This document shows positions 32,618 through 44,200 of a stretch of DNA of 64,000 nt, piece after piece. The stretch is from Amphibalanus amphitrite (taxonomy: Eukaryota; Arthropoda; Thecostraca; Balanomorpha; Balanidae): contig NW_024882966.1 of assembly GCF_019059575.1 (NCBI RefSeq), forward strand, positions 90,726-154,725, in the 5' to 3' direction. The position numbers were made by a program, and so were the translations under genes. Under the pieces are notes generated by a model that saw nothing but the letters and a program-made list of their open reading frames with translations, had not been told where the DNA came from and made no database searches. Positions within the stretch are counted from its first letter, which is position 1. Every line of letters begins with the position of its first letter.

Positions 32618-33971
32618 CACGGTCTTGCCGAATACCAGATTAGCGCGAATTTAATCAAAAACCCGACTTTCGATAAACTGTTATTTATACCTATCAATGG
32701 GTAGGAAATTGTCCGAAGTTATCGGATAGAACCTTATTTTTAAGCCACTTTATCATTTGAGGACTTATATCCCTGCCGAAAGTAGACCCACGCTCCGGTT
32801 CCTGAAATCGGGCTATGTTGCTGAGAAATATGTCCAGTTTTCAATGTAAATTTTACTGAAGCTTCGAGAAGATATACGAGAAAAATAGCATATCACCGGA
32901 TAGCACAATTCATGATGAAGCTGTTTCTGCTATCATGGTAGCTTTTCAATGAATGGTTTCTGAGTTTAATGAGTTAGAACAGGAGCCCTGCATGTGTATC
33001 GTTCTCACAATAGTATTTCATAAAGAAGTTGGAAAATGTCAAAATGGATAAAAATGGATATGACGAATAGGGCATGGCTGAACTCTCCGCACATTTCTGA
33101 ACATAAGCGAGCAAGTTTCAGCTGCCACTTTTTGCCTATTTGCCGTCAATTCAGCTTTGAACATGTCTAGTCGGCCGCCCGGCGTGACCTGACCAAGGTG
33201 GGGGGGGGGGGAGGGGGGCGCGGCCGAACAGGCTCCAGCCTAATTAACTATCTCAAGCACACGGAATCGTGATTTCATGCACTCCTTGCAAGGTTCGATG
33301 CTTCACTTTTGCATTATTGGCCTTACGTGACGTCATTTATGACGTCACTAGGATAATAAGAGTTTTTCGTCAATAACTCCTGATCAAATTGAGCTAGCGA
33401 GTCGGGAAAGCCACCAATGGACTCAGGAAGACCTGCCGAATCGAATGATATGCAACATGACCTCCTTCGACCAACTTCGTGATCTGGGGGGCTCTAACCT
33501 GACCTTGACCCGAGGTCAACACCTTAAGTTGACTTCAGCCGAACAAAAAGTATACCATTCGACGCACCTGAGCGAGGCGAACACGATGATGCCAAAATTG
33601 CGACTCTGCGGCCTTTTTTCGCGAAGTTATTAATAAAAAACGAATCCGTGCCTTGGGCCACTTGACCTGAACTCAGAGGTCACAGGTTAACCTGAGACCT
33701 TAAAATCGGATACCATTTGCTGCGTCTCGTAACGGCACACACGCTCGTTTTTTTCCGCGAGGCTCAAGCTTCATCAGGGGCGAAACAGCGACGGGGGTCG
33801 TACCCCCCCCCTTCGGCCGGCGAAGGGGGGGGGGGGGGGGTACGAAGTATTTTGAAAACCAATAGGTCCGGTGAGGGGTAAACGTCAGTTTTGGAACCAG
33901 AGAACCATTTTCAGTGGATCCGAGCGGCGCTGGGATTAAATTCGCGCTAAACTGGTCTTCGGCCACACTGT
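32618..33971. mobile_element. TIR element in the FAM177 3' region, with AGGTCA-rich part
   Basis: Inverted ends include GCCGAATACCAGATTAGCGC on the left (from about 32625) and the complement of GCCGAAGACCAGTTTAGCGC on the right. GCAGCG on both sides (32612-32617, 33972-33977) may be a 6-bp target duplication. Inside, 33430-33700 holds AGGTCA hexamers and lines similar to the TTAA MITEs (for example CGAATCGAATGATATGCAAC), plus long G and C runs near 33201 and 33805-33840. No gene is seen. Confidence 0.6.
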
Positions 33972-34035
33972 GCAGCGGGCGGTGTCTCCGGCTAGCCGGC
34001 GGCGGCCACCACACCATGAGGCGGAGCCGAGCGGT

Positions 34036-35205
34036 GGGCCGAAGTGACGAGCGGTACCTGGCGTGACACAATCAGTCGGAGATGCGGTGAGCAGTGTGAT
34101 GCGACCGGTTGCAGTGTGTGCTGTGCAGTGGATAGAGTTGTGAGATTCATTCTGATAGCGACATCCGCAGGATTGCGTGATGAGCCGACAACAAACTGGT
34201 GCGTGGCCGCAATCAGGACAGTTCCAACTACAGACCACCGTTCCCAAATGGAGAATCAAATCAGTATTTTAGTGGGCTGTACCATACACAAAAGAATCCG
34301 TGTATTTTTGCTCTATTTTCATACCAATGGACGATTAATCGGGATCAAGCTTACCGCTCGCTATGTGCGGGTATCCTTTATTGTTCAGTGATTACATTCC
34401 TGCATTATCTTCAGTGTTATTTGTTTAAATTGATCATGACTTCACAATAGGCAAGAGATCCAAAATTACGGCTTAACGATGAAACGTGAATCACCTTTCA
34501 AAATCAAGCCAATCGCGCATGATTCTTTGGCCAGCTCACGCATACGCGTTCCATATTTCAATTGGCGAATGACGTGTGTTTGCTTTGCGGTGTGGATGTT
34601 CACATAAAGTAGTTGGCGCCTCGTTTGAAGCCAAGCTTCTGCGTATCGTCAGTGATGATACAGAGACTGGTTTGGTGAACGGTGAACACGTCTGTGTTTC
34701 TAGGACAGACAAGTCCGCCCTTTCTAGTCAAATCGCGCTCTTTCGTTGTGCTTTATGGTGTGAAATCATGGTATCTTGACTGGCTTGGTTGTGTATTTAC
34801 AGGTATTCAATGATTTATTTACCTCTACATTGGTGGTGAGTTGGTGACTAGATATTTAGCTTCACTCTGATGACATGTAGTGTGTAGTGTAATTCAGATT
34901 GCAGTGTCATTGTCAACTCCTAGAGTACCGAGATCGTGGCGTGTAATCATAGAAGTGCTCTCAATAAAAGCGGTTAAACTGCGAGACAAGTGACGTTTGA
35001 CTTTGTGAATCCACTGTCGCAGTACGCTCCGATCCCAGCCGCTGAAACAACATTCGACCACCTGATGATGCTGGTAAACACCTGGTAAAGGCCTGAGACA
35101 TTTCACATGGGTGACTGGAAAAGGTCCCAACTCTGACCGTCAATCCGACTGAGTGTGTTTGAAGTAACAGTCTCTGAAAAATCAACCATCATACAAAACA
35201 AAAAT
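34036..35205. other. Between FAM177 and POLR3F, no gene recognised
   Basis: Both flanking genes end toward this stretch, so it should hold their 3' UTRs and polyadenylation sites. AATAAA on the plus strand lies near 34963. Open frames of up to 115 codons show no known motif. Confidence 0.35.
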
Positions 35206-35211
35206 TTTATT
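35206..35211 (-). promoter_or_regulatory. Possible polyadenylation signal overlapping the POLR3F stop codon
   Basis: On the minus strand the end of the coding region reads GAATAAAA, so AATAAA includes the TAA stop codon (35207-35209). If used, the 3' UTR would be extremely short; a downstream signal is not excluded. Confidence 0.35.
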
Positions 35212-38200
35212 CTAGCCAGTCTTTGAGGTACAAACAGTGTTTCGGAGTGACTGAGCCCACGTCGGAGCACTGGTCTATCACCTGAAACACAAGAATGGAA
35301 ACGGTTAGTAGGATCGCGACCTGGCGCGTCCGGGCAAGCGCAAGCCTGCGAAGCACGGTAAGCGATAACTCTATCCGGGCAGTACCATAATTTTGTAATG
35401 AGTTCACGATGCATGCAAAGAATCATCATGGAACCGAAGTATTATGGCAATCAGCCGCAATTAACACAAACGGTAACGAGTCGGGTGAGGAACTGCAGCT
35501 GTTGTCAAACGTGGTCCAGCATACCTATCTCTCAGGAAAATTAAATGTTATGAGCTTAATCACAATACTGGTAACAGTCTGCTCAAAATAAGCTTGTTCG
35601 GACATGTGGATCTATTGCTCCAGTCCCCACATGTTCCCCATAACCAGCAATCAGCATTCTCAGAGGTGCGCCGTCGATTCCCACGCCTATGCGCGCCACC
35701 TACCGGGCAGATGCCGCACGGGGTTTTGACCAGGCCGACAGGTGGCAGCAGTGTCTGCGTAGCGCGGTACAGTTTCAGCTGCTCCTGGACTCCGCCGCCC
35801 GCCTGCAGTCGCCTCTCCACCTTGCCGTCATAGATGAGCGTGTCCAGGATCTTCTCAATGTCGGGCACGGATAAATTCACCTGCAAGGGAGAGGCGAGAG
35901 CTTAAAATACGGGACAAAGAGCTACAAAAGATGGCAGTAACGATTGCTTCAAAATTGGGTCAGCAAAGCATGGATTAATGTCGATTTTCAGAGTTCTCAT
36001 GACTTGAAAAAGGTGATGCGAATTAACCAACGCGAGAAGCATATTAAATAATTTCCGCACCGAAGGAGCTATCCTGCATTACAAGTGGAGCTGTTTTGTC
36101 TGAAAAGTGAACATCAAGAACCTGGCGAACTTGGCGTGTGTGATACAATAACGATTTTTTGTGCCATTTGATGCTTGATTCGATTTAGATTCGATGTGCA
36201 ATTGAGCATAACTCGTGCATATATGAATGAATACAATCATTCAACGCTATTATTGCACATGATTGTCACAGAAACCATGGTGTTAGGAAGTGTTAGTGGA
36301 TCGTGTGCCCGTTGCCTCCCCTCGGCGCGCTGCTGGACGCGCCTCTGCGGGCCGCCTCCCTCTGAGCGCGCCGCTGCGACCGGCGGCGCGGGGTCACGGC
36401 CGCAGCCGGGGGCGGCGGTCATTCGGAGCCGGGGAGCCGCCACGCGCGGGTGCTGCTGTGCTGCTGCTGCTGCCGCTACTGCTTGTGGAAGCTCCAATAC
36501 ACCTACCAAATGGAGACGCTGCCTTTGGCCTAACATTGGCGCGGTCAAGGTAAGCTCATTTACGCTCCCTACATTTAAGTGATGTTCGGTTAAACGGTAA
36601 CCGTTTTAGCAGCTCCTATGTTATCGATTCACGATACATGCGCCTTAAACCTACGACCTGAAATTTGGGAAAGTTGCAGTCGTTTTTGACACGGCTTTTG
36701 CTGATTTCCGGTCGATTATAGTTGGTGTATATCAAATCACGTTGAAGCACCGGCAGCGTTTGCAACTCATTAGGCACAGATAGCGTGGTCGTTTACGACA
36801 CGTTTTTTTTCAAATTATCTGGTTTTGTTATTGCATAACGTATCGTTGGTCGATACGATGATAGGGCATATATAGCGTAGTCGTTTTACGACACGATTTT
36901 CAAATTACCGGTTTGGTCATTGCATACCGTATCGTTGGACGATACGATCATATTTATTAGTCGTCGTTCATACACTGCCCAAAATGTCGAACGAACTGTA
37001 CTCAAAAATTCACAGCACAACAAAATTTAGCGGTCGCGAGGAGGAAAATTGGGAAACGTGGATTTTCCGTTTTGAGACGCGTTTTGGTGACTTGGAGAAG
37101 ACAAAACTAGCAACTGCCCTGCTCGACTTGCTGGATGGTGCTGCTTTGGACATTTGTGGGAACTTGGACAAAGGAGCCAGGAGCGACTACAAGGAACTTA
37201 AGGGGGCCCTACAAAATAAATTTGGATCTAGCTGCGACACGCGACGGGCTCGGGCTAAGTTGCGTTTTATCCGTCAACTGCCTGAAGAGAATATAGAATC
37301 ATTCGCTGATCGCGTCCGAAAACTCACAGGCCTGGCACACCCGGGGTTATCCAGTGAACAGGTGGATCATATAGCGCTAGATCACTTCCTGTGTGGTCTG
37401 AGCGATCTTAAGCTTCAAGAGAAGCTGCACAATGACCACACTGTGCTGTCGCTTCAAAAAGCGGAGGAAGTCGTCCAGAGACTTTGGGAAAAGGACCTCA
37501 CTCTCGCCATTATGCGGGCGTCCGCTGGTCATGACACGACGGTGGCAATTTCGGCTAAAGAAACTCAACCCATTGAGGGTGGACAGGCACCAGATATTCT
37601 GACCGTCCTTGGAGAACTCCGGAGTGAGTTGAATGAAATGAAAGTCCAGGTGACCGAGCACTGCAAACCAACCGACAGTAAACGAGGCGTTTGTTACCTG
37701 TGTGGCGATACCGCCCATTTCAAACGCGATTGTCCGCGGTTTTCAAACCGACAGAAACGGACAACACGGTCCTTTGCCCCGAGGGCAGCACCGAGCGCGA
37801 TTCCGCCCGGTATTTCCTGCCACGGTTGCGGAAGGCACGGCCACGCGCTTCACGAATGCTGGAGAACGCCAGTCGCAGCAGGGGGCATCGCTCCCTCGAG
37901 CCCCGCACGCGATAATTCTGGCGCTGTTGGGAACACTACAGCAGTGCCTGGTCAAGAAGCAAGCCCCAAACGCGCTTCAGTGATCAAAATCGAAGTCGAA
38001 GGACGCAGTGTATGGGCCCTCGTTGATTCCGGAGCCGATGCGTCAATGATTGGACAAGAATTCGCCCGAGCGGCTGTACAGAAAGGAGCGTCCCACAAAG
38101 GAAATTTTGGAACAATAACGCAGGCAAACGGGCAGAAAATACAGGTCAACACACAAGCAGAAGTGTCGTTCTCGATACAAACCTCGCAGTTCATCCAGCC

Positions 38201-41200
38201 TATGCTGGTCATTCCAGGCTTGATCTACCAGGTCGTTCTAGGCCGAGACTTCTGCTGCCAGCACAAAACGGTGCTAGATGACAGGGCAGGGGTTTTCAGA
38301 GTGGGGAACGTCGAGATTCCTTTACCAACATATTCTGAGTTACGACCGCTACGAGCAAGGGTGGTCACTTGTGCCTCAGTCACCATCCCCGCTAGGTCTC
38401 AGACCCTCGTTCAGGCCGAGGTCGAGATCCCAGATGGAGGCGTTAAAATCACTAAAGAAGCCACTTGGGAGGGTGTTCTAGAACCTCACTCAGTTGAGAG
38501 CAGCCAAGAGTGGAGGGTCCCTCGTTTAGTTACAGAAGTGACGAGCGAGGCAACCGTGCCGATTCAGGTCGCCAACATCGGGGGCAAAGCAGTAACGATC
38601 CCTCCAGGCACAGAAATCGGTACACTGTACTCTATTCAAGAAAATGGCAAGGGTATGTACGACGTCCCGAGCTCTTCAGCGGCTTCAGCTGAACTCAGTG
38701 CAGGGACGCTCGATGATCTCTTAAGCGAACTCAAACTCGAGTCTACTGCCCTTTCAGAGAGTGGCAAGACCTCGCTAACACAACTTGTGTCACGATACCA
38801 GGATATCTTCAGCACGGGAGAGTCCGACATTGGAAAAACAAAGCTTCTACAACACCACATCGAAACTGGAGGCGCGGCTCCGATCCGACAAAGGCCACGA
38901 CGGATCCCAATGAAACTAAGAGAAGAGGTGGAAAGACAAAAGGAAAAGATGTTGAAAGAGGGAATAATCGAGGAGAGTTCCAGCCCTTGGTGCTCACCCA
39001 TCGTTCTGGCCAAGAAAAAAGACGGCAGTTTCAGATTCTGCGTCGATCTTCGAGCAGTGAACTCTGTCACCCAAAGTCTGCCAGTCCCTCTCCCGAGGGT
39101 GGATGACAGCCTCGACAGCCTCGCGGGGGCAAGCCTGTTCTCCACCCTCGACATGGCCTCGGGCTACTGGCAGGTTGATGTCGCTGAAAAAGACCGAGAG
39201 AAAACCGCTTTCAGCACGGGAAAAGGCTTGCACCACTTCCGGTCCATGCCTTTCGGCCTCAAGAACGCTGGAGCCACGTTCCAACGACTGATGGAACTAG
39301 TGCTGGCTGGAATGGACTCAAAAAGCTGCCTGGTGTACATAGACGACATTATTGTCTTCGGAAAGGATCAAGACGATCATCTCAAGAACCTGGAGGAGGT
39401 CTTCCAAAGGATCAGGACAGCAGGGATGAAACTTAAGCCAAGGAAGTGCTGTCTAGCCCGCGACGAGGTAGTATTCCTCGGACACAAGGTGGGGAAGAGC
39501 GGTGTGGAGCCAGACCCAGCAAACATAGAGAAGGTGCGTCACTGGCCTCGACCACAGAAAGCCGAAGAGCTGAAGAGTTTTCTAGGGCTCGCAGGATACT
39601 ACTCGCGATTCGTGCCCAACTATTCTGACCTCGTGCGACCCATCAGAGAAGCTGCTGAGAAGAAGGGAGAACTGGAATGGACAGACGAGCTCATCAAAAG
39701 TTTCGAAAACGTCAAGACCAAGCTGACATCCCCTCCGATCCTGGCTCTACCGACATGCAAAGGGGAGTTTAGGCTTGCAACCGACGCCTCGAACACTGCG
39801 GTGGGAGCGGTGCTCTCAGAGACGCTCGATGGCGAAGAGAGGGTAATTGCATTCGCCAGCAAAGTCCTCAGCAAAGCTGAACGACGGTGGCCCGCATACG
39901 ACAAAGAGCTGTGGGCCATCGTGTGGGCTGTCAGACATTTCCGGCAATACCTCGCGGCCACCAAGTTCACTGTCCTGACAGACCACAAACCGCTCAAAAA
40001 CGTCCCAAAATCTATCAACGTCGACGGCGATGCCACCGGTCGGAGAGGTCGGTGGGCCATTGAGCTCAGTACTTACGATTTTGTCGTTGAGTACCGCAAG
40101 GGCAGCGACAATGGTAATGCTGACGCTCTGTCGAGGCCCGTCCTTGACGTCACTGACTCCACAGCTGAGACGGAGACCAAAGAGCTGCTGGCCGCCGACC
40201 ACAAGGGCGGTCGAGAAGACATCCCCCTCGAAAAGCTACAATTGGAGCAGGAGCTCGACCCCTTACTGGGTGAGGTCAGAAACTGGCTGGAAGCAAAGAA
40301 GCTCCCTTCTAAAAAAGAACTGCAGAAGAAGAACAGCTCACTACGTAGCATGGCTCGATTTTTCGACCAGCTCACGATGGAAAACGGGATTTTGAAGCTA
40401 AGGCGACATGGCAACAGCTCAGTCATTGTCCTTCCAAAAATCTATCATGAGACAGTCCTGAACATGCTACACGACGATGAGGCTGCTGGTCATCTGGGAA
40501 CCGACAGAACTCTCGAGAGAGCAGCAACCAGGTTTTTCTGGCTGGGGATGAGCGGGGACATCGCCCGCTACTGCGAAACTTGCGAGACCTGTCAACGACG
40601 CAGTCGCCCAGCACCACAGATGCAAGCAACTCTCCGAACCGAATCCTATTCGAGGCCATTTGAAAGAGTGGCTATCGATATCACCGAGATGCCGATGTCG
40701 GCTCGCGGTAATAGGTACGCTTTAGTAGCAATGGACTACTTTACCAAATACGTCTTTGCCTACCCCATGCAGAACCAGACAGCTGAAACTGTATCTGACT
40801 GTCTTCTGGACATGGTATTGCGGCAAGGGGTGCCAGAACGCCTTCACAGCGATCAAGGTCGCCAGTTTGAGTCTGCGGTCTTCCAGTCCCTGTGCAAACG
40901 ACTAGGAATCGAAAAAACTCGGACATCACCCTATCGGCCTGAGAGCGATGGCATGGTGGAGCGCTTTAACCGCACGCTCAAGGACATGTGCTCGAAATTT
41001 ATCAAACCTTGCGGATCTGATTGGGACGAACATTTGGCTTTCCTCACCTTCGCATACAACACGTCCAAACACTCGGTGACCGGATTTACCCCATTTTTCC
41101 TGGTGCATGGGTATGAGGCACGCCTGCCAGTTGATGAGCTTTTCAACCAGAGGCGCGAGGTGTCGATGGTCGACACGCATGTCGAAAACAGGCTGCGCCA

Positions 41201-44200
41201 ACTCAGAGACGCATACACCAAGGTTCACGAAAACATCAACAAAGCCTCCAACGACATGACAAAAACACAAAACGAGTCGGCACGAGAGGTTGAATATGTG
41301 CCAGGTCAAAAAGTGTGGGTGAGGGACCATACGGCTCACGTCGGAGGTAAACGTAAGCTGGCCCTTCATTACAAAGGCCCTGCGACCATTTTAAGAAGGC
41401 ACGGTCCGGAGGGAGACGGAGTCACCTACAAGGTCAGCATGCCCGGTGGTAAGGAGACCAACGTTCATCACAATCATCTGAAACCTATGAAACTTCGGAG
41501 GAAAGACGATCCAGCCGAACGGCCAGCTGCACCCGAGCAACACGGACAGCGGACCACTGACGAGACTACGCCTGACGAACACAAACAAGGGACCGACGAG
41601 CCCGTATCTCAGGACTCTAACATCATTACGAAGAGTAGTCCATTCATACACTTTTTGCAGGTGCCCAGTGACACGGCTGTGGAACAAACGCCACAACCGA
41701 CGAGCACATACGTCACACGATACGGGAGAGTATCCCGGCCTCCGGTAAGATACCCCGCTCTGTAAATAGGTACGCTTGTTGAAACGACTGCATTAAAAAC
41801 CGTTGTCAAACTCTCTGCATCTCTGTGTACTCCGGCACGGTACCTACTTTTTATAAGCATACACACGTCAGACTTGTTCGATTGTGTGTGACCAAAGTGT
41901 GCGACATGTTCTGAGCCAATGTATCATCGGCAGGCCTGAACCTCGAGGGGGTGAAGCGCGAGGTGGCGTCCCACCGCTGAGACGCAGGTGCGGCGCTCGA
42001 TTTTCGACGCCATCACCAGCGCAGACGTCAGCAGCGCCAGATGTCGCCAGCGCAGCCGTCACCAGGCGGACGTCACCGGAGCGGACGTCACCGACTGCAG
42101 CGCCGCAGACCGAGCAGCTGATGCCACTGCTGCAGCTGATCGCGGCCGATCGCGGTCGAAGCAGCAGTTTCGTCGCGTTGTTTTATAGTGCAAAGAATAA
42201 GGGACATTTTATTTAGGGGGGAGGTGTGTTAGGAAGTGTTAGTGGATCGTGTGCCCGTTGCCTCCCCTCGGCGCGCTGCTGGACGCGCCTCTGCGGGCCG
42301 CCTCCCTCTGAGCGCGCCGCTGCGACCGGCGGCGCGGGGTCACGGCCGCAGCCGGGGGCGGCGGTCATTCGGAGCCGGGGAGCCGCCACGCGCGGGTGCT
42401 GCTGTGCTGCTGCTGCTGCCGCTACTGCTTGTGGAAGCTCCAATACACCTACCAAATGGAGACGCTGCCTTTGGCCTAACAATGGCATAACGGTAAACAG
42501 AACCCCCTTTTGTACTCGCATCCTATAGAGGGGATGACTATCGAAACTGAATGCTTGAAGCCAATCAAGCCATGCATGGGCTTGGGTTCGTGAGAACAGC
42601 CTGTCTGCTCCTCAGTGCCTGGCTACCGGAAATCACATCCCTGAAATCCCGACTCGAAGCGGCAGGAATAGTCAAGGCAGAGGGCAACGCGTTCGTCAAA
42701 CAGTTCCACACGAATCCCGACGCATTTCTTGGTTGGGAGGTAAGTTTTCTGACTCGGTGGTAAGTCTTTGATTCTCTCCTATGTGCATTTTTACACATAT
42801 ATGTAAAAACGCACACTTGTAAAATGATAACTGGGCCTACAATATCTTCTCTCCTGGTTTGTACGAGATAATCGACTCACACTTACGATCATTTCTCCGA
42901 GATTAGGAGCTAAGACAAATCACCGCAAATATGGACAAGATACTTCATCGATCGACAATCACATTTCCTCGTTAGGTACACAGCGATGGCACCATTTGGT
43001 TCGACCTGGACTGCATGGACCTGGACGAGCTGCAGTACTGTGGGTTCGGCTTTAGCGAGACGGACCAGCCGGCCGGCACACACCATGACACAGACGTCTA
43101 CATCGCACACCGGAGGCAGGTGGAAGATAGGTGAGGATAAAAGAGAGGGGGAGAGGACAGAGAAAATGTAGAGGGAAAGAGGACAGACGAGAAAGAGACA
43201 CACCCGTTCATCCTTGTCATATGAGTCCAATGATCGTGTCGCGAGTGAGGGTAATGTAAACCTGATTTCCCTTCACCCCTCACAAAGGCCGTCTTTTCAT
43301 CATGTCAAAATCCATATTAACCCTGTCTGTCCCGTCCCGTCTCGTCCTTTTCATCTCCCCATTCGTTCTGTCCCTATCTCTTCCTGTTCAGTTCATCCCA
43401 TCCTCATTCCATCCCCGTCCGGCCGTCCGCCCAGGTACTCTGCCAGTAACTGGAGCACACCGCGGCTGGACCAGCACCAGGACGTGAGCTGCGACCACTG
43501 CGCGGTGTTAGACGGCAGGCTGCACGCCACCTTCTTCCGCAACCTCAGCACCGGCGACGTGGCGCAGGACGTCAGCATCGTCAACAGGACGTACCGCGTC
43601 AGCTGGGCCATCGGCGTGGTGCGGGACGGTCGCGTCAGCGCGCACAACTTCACTCCGCGCGCAGAGAGCGAGTACATGTGAGACCACGCCCCCGGGGCGC
43701 ACTGAATGGAAGCCGAGGGGGAAAGATGGTGGGACATTACCATCCTGAAACGGAGGTGCGCTAAGCTAGCATGGTATGATATTGGTATGATATTGCTGTT
43801 GATAGGGAATTCACAATACAACACCTCAGGGTGTTAATCACAGAGATTGTCTTTGGAGTTGTGTTTTTTCAATCTCAATCGATAAAGTTTCAACTAGATT
43901 GGGAATAACGCGTCAAATTCGCTCCATTTGTGAGTAATTGACGGCGACCTCCTCGAGAACGCCTCACAATTCACGCCTTTTTTCTCCCGCCAGGTACATC
44001 AACTTTCTCGAGCCAGAAGCCACGGAGATGCCGAAGTTCGAGGTGCACCACGAGGTATCTGCGGCGGGGGCGCTGCAGATGGCGCTGACGGCGGTTTTAG
44101 GATTCGCACTCCTCTGTGAGCTCCTCTCCTGAGGCCGGCTCGACTACGGTGTTGTCGACGGGTGGCGAAATATAGGTAGTGTTATTTATGACGTAACCTC

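Larger units (their letters stand above)
36281..42481 (+). mobile_element. Ty3/gypsy LTR retrotransposon, apparently intact
   Basis: Two 255-bp LTRs (36281-36535 and 42227-42481) start TGTTAG, end CTAACA and appear identical over their whole length, so the insertion is recent. The 4-bp target duplication ATGG lies at 36277-36280 and 42482-42485. A single uninterrupted gag-pol frame fills the middle, and a purine-rich tract precedes the 3' LTR. There is no envelope frame. It sits in intron 5 of POLR3F in opposite orientation, and 66 bp upstream of the DOMON-like start codon after the duplication. Confidence 0.95.
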
